Shown in pieces: positions 45,269 to 54,000 of a stretch of DNA of 64,000 bases. Position 1 is the first letter of the stretch; every line of letters begins with the position of its first letter. The notes under the pieces were generated by a model, which saw only the letters and a list, made by a program, of their open reading frames with translations, had not been told where the DNA came from and made no database searches. Source of the DNA: Sphingomonas sp. URHD0057 (lineage in GTDB: Bacteria > Pseudomonadota > Alphaproteobacteria > Sphingomonadales > Sphingomonadaceae); contig NZ_KK211162.1 of NCBI RefSeq assembly GCF_000620665.1, forward strand, positions 1-64,000, in the 5' to 3' direction. The position numbers and the translations under genes are program-made.

Positions 45269-46174
45269 TTACTTCTGCTCCTCCGGAACCTTCCAGCTGT
45301 CGTCGATCATCTTGATGATGCCGGAGAAATCTTTCGCCCCACCGCCGCGGTCGACGAAGCGCTGGAACAGCTCCTCGGCCTCACCGCCCATCGGCGCGTA
45401 GCCGCCGACGCTGCGCACCGCCTCGGCCGCGAGCTTGAGGTCCTTGAGCATCAGCGCCGCCGCGAACCCGCCTTCGTAATCGTGGTCCGCCGGCGTGTCC
45501 GGCCCCACGCCTGGCACGGGCGCGTAGCTGGTCATCGACCAGCTCTGGCCCGACGCCTTGGACGAAATGTCGAAGAACACCTGCGGGTCGAGGCCGAGCT
45601 TTCGCGCGAGTACGAACCCCTCGCAGGTGACGATCATGGTCGCGCCGAGGATCATGTTGTTGCAGATCTTCGCGCCCTGGCCAGCGCCGAGATCGCCCGC
45701 GTGGATGACCGCCTTGGCCATGGGCTCGAGAATCGGACGCGCCTTTTTGAAAGCCTCGTCGGTGCCGCCGACCATGAAGGTGAGGGTGCCGCCAGCGGCC
45801 GCGGCGATCCCGCCCGAGACCGGCGCATCGACAAACTCGAAGCCGCGCGCCTTCATCGCATCGCCCACTTCGCGGGCGGAGGCGACGTCGATCGTCGAGC
45901 AATCGATCAGCAGGGCGCCGGGCTTGGCGTTGGGCGCGACGTCGTTCTCATAGACGGCGCGGACGTGCTGCGCGGCGGGAAGCATGGTGATCACGACGTC
46001 GGCGTCCTTGACCGCCTCGGCAGCCGAGGGTGCGACACTGCAGCCGCCCTCCGACGCCTTGGCGACCGCTTCCGCAACCAGGTCGAACGCGTGGACCTCA
46101 TGCCCCGCCTTGGCGAGGTTCGGCGCCATCCCGCCACCCATGTGGCCGAGGCCGATGAATGCGATCCGCGCCAT
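45269..46174 (-). CDS. mmsB: 3-Hydroxyisobutyrate dehydrogenase
   Basis: This 301-residue enzyme oxidises 3-hydroxyisobutyrate to methylmalonate semialdehyde. Marks are the NAD site IAFIGLGHMGGGMAPNLAKAGH, substrate motif DAPVSGGIAAAAGGTLTFMVGG and catalytic Lys in GAGQGAKICNNMILG. ATG 46174 is preferred over the TTG 6 codons earlier. It is the last valine-degradation gene of the cluster, 2 bases after the enoyl-CoA hydratase stop. Confidence 0.94.
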   Translation of the reverse strand: MARIAFIGLGHMGGGMAPNLAKAGHEVHAFDLVAEAVAKASEGGCSVAPSAAEAVKDADVVITMLPAAQHVRAVYENDVAPNAKPGALLIDCSTIDVASAREVGDAMKARGFEFVDAPVSGGIAAAAGGTLTFMVGGTDEAFKKARPILEPMAKAVIHAGDLGAGQGAKICNNMILGATMIVTCEGFVLARKLGLDPQVFFDISSKASGQSWSMTSYAPVPGVGPDTPADHDYEGGFAAALMLKDLKLAAEAVRSVGGYAPMGGEAEELFQRFVDRGGGAKDFSGIIKMIDDSWKVPEEQK

Positions 46175-46176
46175 GA

Positions 46177-46953
46177 CTATCGACCCTTCCAATTCCCCGG
46201 CCGCTTCTCGACGAAGGCGGCCATGCCTTCCTTCTGATCCTCGGTGCCGAACAGGCCGTGGAACAGGCGGCGCTCGAAGCGGATGCCCTGGGCCAGGGGA
46301 AGCTCAAGGGCGGCGTTGACCATTTCTTTGGTCGCCATTGCGGCCAGTGGCGGCATGGCGGCGATCGCCTCGGCGGTCTTCATCGTCTCGGTCATGAGCT
46401 CGTTGGCGGGGACGACTTTCGCCACGAGGCCGGCACGCTCAGCCTCGGCGGCGTCCATCATCCGGCCGGTCAGGCACATCTCCATCGCCTTGGCCTTGCC
46501 CACCGCCTGGGTGAGGCGCTGCGAGCCGCCCATGCCGGGGGTCACGCCGAGCTTGATCTCCGGCTGGCCGAACTTCGCGCTGTCGGCGGCGATGATGAGG
46601 TCCGCCATCATCGCGACCTCGCAGCCGCCGCCGAGCGCATAGCCGGCGACCGCGGCGATCCACGGCTTGCGCGTCGCGGTGACATGCTCCCAGCCGGCGA
46701 AGAAGTTCGCCGAATACATGTCGGCGAAGCCCTGGCCCTGCATCTCCTTGATGTCGGCGCCGGCGGCGAACGCCTTTTCGGAGCCGGTCAGCACCAGGCA
46801 GTGCTGGGCCGGGTCGGCGTCATAGGCAGCGAACACCTCGGTCAATTCCCTAAGCACGGTGGAATTGAGTGCGTTCAGCGCCTGCGGACGGTTCAACGTG
46901 ACGAGGGTCACCGCGCCGCGCTGCTCGACCAGGATGGTTTCGTAATCGCTCAT
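46177..46953 (-). CDS. Enoyl-CoA hydratase
   Basis: This 258-residue crotonase has oxyanion and catalytic segments [13 protein letters not shown] and [19 protein letters not shown], with Glu residues at GGGCE and [13 protein letters not shown]. In this cluster it should hydrate methacrylyl-CoA. ATG 46953 follows ACGGAGCC. It lies 10 bases after the HIBCH-like gene. Confidence 0.94.
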   Translation of the reverse strand: MSDYETILVEQRGAVTLVTLNRPQALNALNSTVLRELTEVFAAYDADPAQHCLVLTGSEKAFAAGADIKEMQGQGFADMYSANFFAGWEHVTATRKPWIAAVAGYALGGGCEVAMMADLIIAADSAKFGQPEIKLGVTPGMGGSQRLTQAVGKAKAMEMCLTGRMMDAAEAERAGLVAKVVPANELMTETMKTAEAIAAMPPLAAMATKEMVNAALELPLAQGIRFERRLFHGLFGTEDQKEGMAAFVEKRPGNWKGR

Positions 46954-46963
46954 TTTGGCTCCG

Positions 46964-48040
46964 TCAGAAATCGAACGGCCGCCACTGCTCTTCCGGCGGC
47001 AGCGGCTCGAAGAATTTGTCGACGTCGGCATCGCCAATCACCGCGGGATTGGTCGGATGCCAGTTGGGCTTGTTGTCCTTGTCGATGAGGCGCGCGCGGA
47101 CCCCCTCCTTGAAGTCGGGATGGCGGATCAGCCGGACCATGATGCCGTATTCCATCCGCATCTCGTCGACGAAGTGCAGCTGATACGGGCTTTCGACCAG
47201 CATCTTGAGGCTGACCTTGCAGGCCATCGGCGACTTGCCGCGGATGATCTCGGCTTCGCGCGCCGCCCAGCCGTCGCCTTCCGCGGCCGCCGCGTCGAGA
47301 GCATCCAGAATCTCCTCGAGCCGGTCGGAGGCGAACAATCGGTCGATCTGCTTGAGACGGCCGAGGATCGGAGCGTCGGGCACGTCTTCGGCGCCGAGCT
47401 CGTCGAGGATCGCTTCGGTCCGGAACGGCTGGGCGATAATCCGCTCCTTGGCCTCCTCGAGCCGGTCGGAGGGGAGATAATGGGTCGCGAGCCTGAGGCC
47501 GAGGCATTCGGCGCCGTTCAACCGGTCGCCGGTCAGCGCGAGATATTGCGCGAGGCGGCCGCGCAGGCGCGACAGATAGCGGCCGCCGCCGACGTCCGGG
47601 AAAATGCCGATGGTCGTCTCCGGCATGGCGAGGACGGTGTGCTCCGTCGCGACCCGGAAGCGGCACGGGCAGGCGATCCCGACGCCGCCGCCCATGGTGA
47701 TCCCGTCCATGAAGGCGACGCCCGGCTTGGGGTAGGTATATTCGAGGTGGTTGAGGCGATATTCGTCGAAGAAGAAGGCACGCGCCGCCGCTTCATGGCC
47801 GTCGACGTTGAGCGCGATGTCGACGACATCGCCGCCGGCGCAGAAGCCGCGGCCTTCGGTGTGATCGATGAGAATGATGCGGACGTCGGGGTCGTCACGC
47901 CATTCGAGCAGCGCCGACGCCATGTCGCGGACCATCTGCCGGTTGAGGCTGTGCAGCGCGTTGGGCCGGTTGAGGCGCAGGCGGCCGGCCATGCCCTCCT
48001 TCTCGGTGATGACGTCCCGGGTCGCGGTCATCGCGTCCAT
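46964..48040 (-). CDS. 3-Hydroxyisobutyryl-CoA hydrolase-like enzyme
   Basis: This 358-residue crotonase-fold protein of HIBCH length has [62 protein letters not shown], and the C-terminal part typical of HIBCH. It releases CoA from 3-hydroxyisobutyryl-CoA. The start overlaps the phaC stop by one base; a second ATG three codons on is possible. Confidence 0.92.
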   Translation of the reverse strand: MDAMTATRDVITEKEGMAGRLRLNRPNALHSLNRQMVRDMASALLEWRDDPDVRIILIDHTEGRGFCAGGDVVDIALNVDGHEAAARAFFFDEYRLNHLEYTYPKPGVAFMDGITMGGGVGIACPCRFRVATEHTVLAMPETTIGIFPDVGGGRYLSRLRGRLAQYLALTGDRLNGAECLGLRLATHYLPSDRLEEAKERIIAQPFRTEAILDELGAEDVPDAPILGRLKQIDRLFASDRLEEILDALDAAAAEGDGWAAREAEIIRGKSPMACKVSLKMLVESPYQLHFVDEMRMEYGIMVRLIRHPDFKEGVRARLIDKDNKPNWHPTNPAVIGDADVDKFFEPLPPEEQWRPFDF

Positions 48041-49665
48041 CACGGCATCATCGCGTAACGGCCGGGGGCCGGCTCGATCGGATCCTGCGGCGGGCACGGC
48101 GCGACCTGCTTGCCGCTGCCATGATCGCCCAGCCACTTGGTCCACCACGGCCACCAGCTACCCTCGTGCTGGGTCGCGGTGTCGAGCCACTTCGTCGCGC
48201 TCTCCGGCTGCTCGGCGTTGGTCCAATAGCCGTGCTTGTTGGCGCTCGGCGGATTGACGATGCCGGCGTTGTGGCCCGAGCCGCCGAGGATGAAATCGGC
48301 GCCGAGGTGCCGCGCGCCGCCGTAAACGGCTTCCCACGCCGAGACGTGATCGTCTTTCAGCGCAATGACGAGAACCGGCGTGGTGATCGCCGCCAGGTCG
48401 ATGGCGACGTCGCCGACCATGAAACCCGCCGGTTCCTTGAGCCGGTTCTCGAGCAGCAGCTCGCGGTTGTAGCTCTTGAGGAAGGCCGCGGGGATGCGGG
48501 CGCCGTCCTCGAACCAATAGAGCAGGTCAGACGGCGGGGCAGGGCGGTCGAGCAAATAATGGTTCACGACGGAAGACCAGATGAGGTCGTTGGCGCGCAT
48601 CGCCGCGAACAACCGCTGCAGCTCGAGGCTGTCGGCGAAGCCCTGTGCTTCGAGGTGCTCTTCGATCGCTCCAAGATGCGCCTCGTGGACGAACGCCGAC
48701 CAGTCGCGCATGTCCGAAAAGTCGACCAGCGCACCGATGAGGGTCGCGGAATTGACCTCGTCGGCGCGGCCCTTGGCGGCGAGCCAGGCGAGGGCGATCG
48801 CGGTCAGCGTTCCGCCAAGGCAGAAAGAGAACAGGTCGGGCGCGGCGCCGGTCGCCTTGCGGACCTGTTCAACGGCCGCAACGATGCCCGACAGGACATA
48901 GTCGCCGACGTTCTTGTTCTTGAGCTCGGGGCCGGGGTTGACCCAGCTGATCACGAACACGGTGCGGCCCTCGTCGACCAGCCATTTGACCAGGCTTTGG
49001 CGCGGCACGAGGTCGATCATGTAATAGCGGTTCACCAGCGGCGGAACGTAGAGCAGCGGTTCGGCCGCGACCTTGTCGGTGGTGGGCGTGTACTGAATGA
49101 GCTGGAACAGCTCGTTCTCGAAGACGACCGCGCCGGGGGTGGCGGCGATGGTCTTGCCCTTCTCGAATGCATTGGGGTCGGTCCGGCGCTGGACAATGCC
49201 CTTGCCGCTGCCGACGTCCTCGAGGAGGTTGAGAAACCCCTGGACGAGGTTGGCGCCGCCGGTCTCCTTGACCCGCTTGACGACCTCCGGGTTGGTGGTC
49301 GCGAAGTTGGTCGGCGCAACCGCGTTCAGATATTGGTCGAGAAGAAAGCGCGCCATGGCGCCGTTGGAGCTGTCACCGGCGCTGCGTTCAACCGCGTCGC
49401 GCAGCTGGCGCGAGGCGAGCAGGTAGGAATCGCGGATCGCGCGATAATAGGGGTCGTCCTGCCATTCGACGGACGAGAAACGGCGATCGCGCGGCTTGTC
49501 CGACGGTTTCCCAGCCAGCGCATCCGACCAGAAGTCGCTCCACTGCTTCGCCGCTTCGAGCTGGACGTTGAGCAGCTCGGCGGGACGAGCGGCAAGGCCG
49601 ATCGCCGCTTCGCCGGCAGCCTGGGCAAGCGCGAACGGATCAAACGGGAGCGGGGCCTTCTTCAT
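48040..49665 (-). CDS. phaC: Class I poly(3-hydroxyalkanoate) synthase
   Basis: This 541-residue polymerase has the lipase-like box with catalytic Cys near residue 282 (FSFCLGGTLTAIAL), Asp in LKDDHVSAWEAVYG and His in LGGSGHNAGIVNPPSANKHGYW. The N-terminal region (QWSDFWSDALAGKP, RDRRFSSVEWQDDPYYRAIRDSYLL) is standard for class I. It is unusual for phaC to sit between an acyl-CoA dehydrogenase and HIBCH. No phaR or phasin gene is visible nearby. Confidence 0.93.
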   Translation of the reverse strand: MKKAPLPFDPFALAQAAGEAAIGLAARPAELLNVQLEAAKQWSDFWSDALAGKPSDKPRDRRFSSVEWQDDPYYRAIRDSYLLASRQLRDAVERSAGDSSNGAMARFLLDQYLNAVAPTNFATTNPEVVKRVKETGGANLVQGFLNLLEDVGSGKGIVQRRTDPNAFEKGKTIAATPGAVVFENELFQLIQYTPTTDKVAAEPLLYVPPLVNRYYMIDLVPRQSLVKWLVDEGRTVFVISWVNPGPELKNKNVGDYVLSGIVAAVEQVRKATGAAPDLFSFCLGGTLTAIALAWLAAKGRADEVNSATLIGALVDFSDMRDWSAFVHEAHLGAIEEHLEAQGFADSLELQRLFAAMRANDLIWSSVVNHYLLDRPAPPSDLLYWFEDGARIPAAFLKSYNRELLLENRLKEPAGFMVGDVAIDLAAITTPVLVIALKDDHVSAWEAVYGGARHLGADFILGGSGHNAGIVNPPSANKHGYWTNAEQPESATKWLDTATQHEGSWWPWWTKWLGDHGSGKQVAPCPPQDPIEPAPGRYAMMP

Positions 49666-49669
49666 CACC

Positions 49670-50812
49670 CTACTGCCGCAGCAAATCGCGGCTGACGATC
49701 ACGCGCATGATCTGGTTGGTGCCCTCGAGGATCGAATGAACGCGAAGGTCGCGCCAGAAGCGTTCGATCGGATAATCCATCAGATAGCCATAGCCGCCGT
49801 GCAGCTGAAGCGCGCGGTCGACCACCGACGAGCCGGTGTCGGTCGCCAGGCGCTTGGCCATCGCAGCGAAGCGCGTCTTGTCGGGTGCGTTGGCGGTGAC
49901 TTTCGCTGCGGCGACATAGAGCAGACAGCGGGCGGCCTGCAGCTCGGTTTCCATGTCGGCAAGCGTGAACTGGGTCGCCTGGAAATCGGCGATCGGGTTG
50001 CCGAACTGCTTGCGGTCCTTGGTATATTTGATCGATTCGTCGAGGCAGCGCTGCGCCCCTCCAAGCGAGCAGGCGCCGATGTTGAGGCGGCCGCCGTCGA
50101 GCCCCATCATGGCGATGCGGAAGCCTTCGCCCTCGGCACCGACGCGATTGGCGACGGGGACGCGGACCTCGTCGAAATTGACTTGCGCGGTCGGTTGCGA
50201 GTGCCAGCCGAGCTTCTTTTCCTGAGCGCCGAAGCTGACTCCCTTCATGTCCTTCTCGACCACCAGCGCGGTGATGCCCTTGGGACCTTCCTCGCCGGTG
50301 CGCGCCATGGTCACATAGATCTCGTTCTCGCCGCCGCCCGAGATGAATGCCTTGGAGCCGGAGACGACATAATGGTCGCCATCGAGCACCGCTTTGGTCT
50401 TGAGCGCGGCAGCGTCGGAGCCCGAGGACGGCTCGGTCAGACAATAGCTCCCCATCCGCTCCATCGGGATCATCGACGGCAGGTATTTCTGCTTGACCTC
50501 GGCGGAGCCGAAGCGGTCGATCATCCACGCGGCCATGTTGTGGATCGAGATGAACGCGCTGGTCGACGGGCAGCCGTAGGCCATCGCCTCCATGATGAGC
50601 GCGGCTTCGAGCCGGCCGAGACCGATCCCGCCCGCTTCCTCGCTGACGTAGATCGCGCCGAAGCCCAGCTCCGCGGCCTCGCGGATCGTGTCGCGTGGAA
50701 AAATGTGCTTCTCGTCCCACTCGGCGGCGTGTGGGGAAATGGCGTCGGCGGTGAACTTACGCGCCATCTCCTGAATCTGGAGCTGGTCGTCGGTGAGGTC
50801 GAATTGCGTCAT
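49670..50812 (-). CDS. Acyl-CoA dehydrogenase, probably isobutyryl-CoA specific
   Basis: This 380-residue flavoenzyme has CLTEPSSGSDAAALKT, SGSKAFISGGGENEIYVTMARTG, GFRIAMMGLDGGRLNIGACSLGGAQRCLDESI, and the catalytic Glu region YPIERFWRDLRVHSILEGTNQIMR. The context (phaC, HIBCH, ECH, HIBADH) points to valine breakdown. The phaC start lies 2 bases after its stop. Confidence 0.93.
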   Translation of the reverse strand: MTQFDLTDDQLQIQEMARKFTADAISPHAAEWDEKHIFPRDTIREAAELGFGAIYVSEEAGGIGLGRLEAALIMEAMAYGCPSTSAFISIHNMAAWMIDRFGSAEVKQKYLPSMIPMERMGSYCLTEPSSGSDAAALKTKAVLDGDHYVVSGSKAFISGGGENEIYVTMARTGEEGPKGITALVVEKDMKGVSFGAQEKKLGWHSQPTAQVNFDEVRVPVANRVGAEGEGFRIAMMGLDGGRLNIGACSLGGAQRCLDESIKYTKDRKQFGNPIADFQATQFTLADMETELQAARCLLYVAAAKVTANAPDKTRFAAMAKRLATDTGSSVVDRALQLHGGYGYLMDYPIERFWRDLRVHSILEGTNQIMRVIVSRDLLRQ

Positions 50813-50864
50813 CGCGCCGGCGCTCTAGCCCGCGGGTTCCTTTCGAAGCAATCCTTTGCCGGGG

Positions 50865-51095
50865 TCAGTAGCCGTTGCCGGTCGCGTTCACGTCACTGTC
50901 GGTGTCGAAGCCGTTGGCGAGCTCGTTCGATGGGGTCTCACTGCTTTCATCGGCCGGCAGCGTTTCGATATCGTTGGGCGAGACATTATTGATATCGATG
51001 GCGACGTTCTGGTCGGATTGCGGCGCCTGCTTGTGGCAGCCGGCCAACGCCGCGAGAGCGAGGAACGCCGGCAGGACCTTAAGTGCATTTCGCAT
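50865..51095 (-). CDS. Small Asp/Asn-rich lipoprotein
   Basis: This 76-residue protein has a lipobox (ALAALAGC) and an acidic mature part (SDQNVAIDINNVSPNDIETLPADESSETPSNELANGFDTDSDVN). No family is known. The start ATG 51095 overlaps the end of the previous gene by 17 bases, so it may be translationally coupled. Confidence 0.65.
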   Translation of the reverse strand: MRNALKVLPAFLALAALAGCHKQAPQSDQNVAIDINNVSPNDIETLPADESSETPSNELANGFDTDSDVNATGNGY

Positions 51096-51573
51096 AGGTG
51101 AAGCTCGCGGTTGGATTGGTTTCCGTTCGGACAAGATCGCGTCCCTGAAGCTTGATCGATTCAAACTTGGACCACGTTTGCCCCTCTCCGGTAAAGTCGA
51201 AATTACCGCTGATCGAATCCTCGTCCGCCTGAATGTCCCGCGCCGGCACGGCGCGCGACTCATAGAAGCGCAGCTCGGTGGCGTTGACGATCAACAGGCC
51301 CTTGGCGTCGCCGATGGTCGAGGTGCAGTCGCCGGGCGTCAGTCCCCAGCGGCCCTGAAGCGCGGCGGGAATCGCGGCCGATGGAGCAGATGTGCCGCCG
51401 GCTGGAGTCGTCGCGTTTTGGGGCGGCGCCCCATCGGGGCTGGGCGAATCGACATTGCCCGGGGGAAGTCCGGCGGTGTTATTGGCTTCTGCCGCGACCG
51501 GGTCGCGGCCGCTGCAAGCGACGATCCCGGCCATCAGGGAGCAAGCGAGAATCGGGCCGGCGACGCGAAACAT
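51079..51573 (-). CDS. Hypothetical lipoprotein
   Basis: This 164-residue protein has lipobox GIVACSG (Cys20), a Pro/Ala/Ser/Asn-rich linker (22-70), then a globular part starting ALQGRWGLTPGDCTSTIGDAKGLLIV and ending SFTYAKCT, with two Cys likely bonded. The C-terminal part resembles small secreted domains of sphingomonads without known role. Confidence 0.75.
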   Translation of the reverse strand: MFRVAGPILACSLMAGIVACSGRDPVAAEANNTAGLPPGNVDSPSPDGAPPQNATTPAGGTSAPSAAIPAALQGRWGLTPGDCTSTIGDAKGLLIVNATELRFYESRAVPARDIQADEDSISGNFDFTGEGQTWSKFESIKLQGRDLVRTETNPTASFTYAKCT

Positions 51574-51612
51574 GCGGCCTCAACACTCCGCACGGCAAAG
51601 TTGTTTCGCGGC

Positions 51613-52050
51613 CTAGTTGCTGATTGCGGCGAGGCAATCGACGCCTTCGTCCGCGCGGTCCGTGAAATTGGCATGGCTGAAGAACCAGCGGTCGCCTTTG
51701 AACCCGTGGAAGGAGCCGCTGGTCAGACGAAGCGCGAACGCCGTCTGGTCGGACACGATGTAAGTGATGCCTCCGCCGTCGGCCGTTTGGGTCAAAGCGG
51801 TCTCGCCATAGTGCATGACCACGGTCCCGGGCTCCGGCCGGGCGCCGGTGTGGATGTTCACTTCCCGGCCGCCGATGACCAGCCGCGTCGCCTGCGGCGC
51901 CTGGCCCTGGGGCAGCACGAGCGCGCGATCGCCCGAAGCCAGGGAAATGGCGTACCCGCCGCCGCAGAAATTGCCCGGGCCGCGATATTCGATCGTGCGC
52001 GGACCGGTCCATTGGGCCTGAGCGGCCAGTGCAAGCGCTAACAGGATCAT
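51613..52050 (-). CDS. Hypothetical exported protein
   Basis: This 145-residue protein has a very short signal peptide (MILLALALAAQAQ) and a mature beta-rich part (RTIEYRGPGNFCGGGYAISLASGDRALV, VNIHTGARPEPGTVVMHYGE, FHGFKGDRWFFSHANFTDRADEG, VDCLAAISN) with two Cys. No family recognised. Its first 7 codons and the ggggtgaacc before ATG match those of the next gene upstream. Confidence 0.7.
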   Translation of the reverse strand: MILLALALAAQAQWTGPRTIEYRGPGNFCGGGYAISLASGDRALVLPQGQAPQATRLVIGGREVNIHTGARPEPGTVVMHYGETALTQTADGGGITYIVSDQTAFALRLTSGSFHGFKGDRWFFSHANFTDRADEGVDCLAAISN

Positions 52051-52119
52051 GGTTCACCCCCCCGATCGCCGAGGCGATCGGCTGGCGCTTACGCCGAAAG
52101 CCGATGTGGAGCCAGCAAT

Positions 52120-52989
52120 CTAGCTCGAGCAACGGCCGCCGCGAACACCGAGGCGATAGATCTTCGAGCCGTCGGGATCGAAGCGCACGAAATAGATCGA
52201 ACGGCCGTTTGGCGCCCACGCAGCATAAGCGTCCTTCGCTTGGCCGGTGGTCAGCCGCCGCCGAACGCTGCCATCGCTTCGCATGATGTAAAGATTGGGC
52301 TGCGCGCCTGGACTTGGCACCGCGCTGAACGCCAGCCAACGCCCGTCGGGCGATAGAGCGGGGTAGGCTTCTTCGGCGGGGGTGGCACCGATCAGCTTCT
52401 CGTGGCCTGTGGGCAAGTCACGAATGACGACATCGTAATTGTCGCCGTCCGTCTGACGGTGGAAGAGCAGCTTGCGACCGCGATCGAACAAATGGCCATG
52501 CGCCTCGTAGCGAGGATCGCTCGTCAGCTGCTTCAGATGTCCGTCGGCGCGGGCGGCCAGATAGAGATCGGATGTCCCGCTCCGCGTCGAGTTGAACAGG
52601 ATCGAGCGGCCGTCCGCCGAATAGGAGGCCAGCCATTCTCCGGACGGACCCGACGCGAACGTGCGACTCTTGCCCGTGCGGCGATCGAGCTCGACGACCT
52701 CGGTCCGAAGAGAACGGTCGGCGGCATAATTGGCGGAGACAAGGAAACGCCCGTCGGGAGAAAAGGACGCTGCGTTATTGAGGGCGGCAAGGTCGGTACG
52801 CTTACCGGACTGGAGATTGAGGAGGTAGGCGCGGCGCTCTACGTTGGGGGCATTGCCGCGGTCCCAGCCGACCGCCAGCGTCTTACCATCCGGCGATATG
52901 CCGTCGAACATGATGTGGTTTTCGTGCGGTGCTCCAGCGATCAGGGTCGTTGCGCACATCGCCGATGCCGCGAGGGCGAGCAGGATCAT
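52120..52989 (-). CDS. Exported TolB-like beta-propeller protein
   Basis: This 289-residue protein has a short signal peptide (MILLALAASAMCATTLIAGA) and WD40-like PD40 repeats: GISPDGKTLAVGWD, ASFSPDGRFLVSAN, ASYSADGRSILFNSTRSGTSDLYLA, PALSPDGRWLAFS, AAWAPNGRSIYFVRF. Such propellers bind partners in the periplasm; function unknown. Confidence 0.85.
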   Translation of the reverse strand: MILLALAASAMCATTLIAGAPHENHIMFDGISPDGKTLAVGWDRGNAPNVERRAYLLNLQSGKRTDLAALNNAASFSPDGRFLVSANYAADRSLRTEVVELDRRTGKSRTFASGPSGEWLASYSADGRSILFNSTRSGTSDLYLAARADGHLKQLTSDPRYEAHGHLFDRGRKLLFHRQTDGDNYDVVIRDLPTGHEKLIGATPAEEAYPALSPDGRWLAFSAVPSPGAQPNLYIMRSDGSVRRRLTTGQAKDAYAAWAPNGRSIYFVRFDPDGSKIYRLGVRGGRCSS

Positions 52990-53057
52990 GGTTCACCCCC
53001 GGTTGCCGGAACGGTTGGCAGCGTTATCGCGAAAACGAGAGTGCGCCAAATCGAGCT

Positions 53058-53996
53058 TCAATGCGCTGGCGGTTGCGGGGCTTCGTGCAGCACTCGCTCA
53101 GCAAACAGGCGATTGGCGAGCGTCATATCGTTGCGCTCGTACCAGCGCGGCTTGGGGACGCCCTTTTCCCAGGCGGCGAGCTCGAGCAGGGTGCCGTTGG
53201 CCGATGGCACGTCGGGCGCCAGCTTCGCGATGGGATCGGCATAGGCTTCGTCGGCCGTGATGATTGCCCATCCATCCGCGCGAAAGGCGCGAACGAGATC
53301 GACGATGAACAGTGCGGCAATGTCGGTTTCGTGGAGGACAATCACCTGCGCCGGCTGGCGCCCCCAGGTCTTGCGCGAGAGCTGATCGGCGAAATCGGCC
53401 GCGCCGACCATCGTGCTGACATAAAGGTCGCGAAGGCCGGCCATGTCGACCTTCTTGCCCGCTTTCACCGCGTCCGCGGTCAGTGACTCGATGTTCCAGT
53501 CGGAGCCGTCGACCGTCGCATAGCCGTTGTGGAGTCCGCGCGCCTGGAGGCCGGCGCGGACCGCGTCCCGCTTGGCTTTGTCCTCCTGGCCCTCGTCCAG
53601 GAACGGGTAGCGGAACCACGGGCGCCGGCCTTCGCGGCCTTTCAACCAGGCTTCGGCCTTGTCGACGTCGGCGAGGTAATCGGCGGCCGTCATCCCGCTC
53701 AAGTGCGGGTGGGTGAAGCTGTGGTCGGCGATGACATGGCCGGCGGCGACATAGGCCTTGATCCGTTCCTCTCCGCCAGCGCCGTCGTCGTGGCCGATTT
53801 GTCCGGGCACAATATAGAAAGCGGCTTGCCTGACGCCCGCCTCATGGAGGCCGGCGATCAGCCGGATCGTGCGTTCGTCGGGCGTGAAGAAAGCGCCACG
53901 GTCGCGCGGCACGTCATCGAACGTCAGCGCGATGCGCTTCTCCGCGGTTGCCGGCGCCGCCAACAGCAGCAGCAGCGCCGCGATCAGCCAGCGCAC
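53058..53996 (-). CDS. Exported polysaccharide deacetylase family protein
   Basis: This 312-residue protein has a signal peptide (1-18) and a NodB-type domain: ALTFDDVP (Asp27/28), HSFTHPHLSG with two metal His, RPWFRYPFLDEG and VIVLHETDIAALFIVDLV. The start is 4 bases after the mmsA stop. It may act on cell-envelope sugars; substrate unknown. Confidence 0.88.
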   Translation of the reverse strand: MRWLIAALLLLLAAPATAEKRIALTFDDVPRDRGAFFTPDERTIRLIAGLHEAGVRQAAFYIVPGQIGHDDGAGGEERIKAYVAAGHVIADHSFTHPHLSGMTAADYLADVDKAEAWLKGREGRRPWFRYPFLDEGQEDKAKRDAVRAGLQARGLHNGYATVDGSDWNIESLTADAVKAGKKVDMAGLRDLYVSTMVGAADFADQLSRKTWGRQPAQVIVLHETDIAALFIVDLVRAFRADGWAIITADEAYADPIAKLAPDVPSANGTLLELAAWEKGVPKPRWYERNDMTLANRLFAERVLHEAPQPPAH

Positions 53997-54000
53997 GTCT

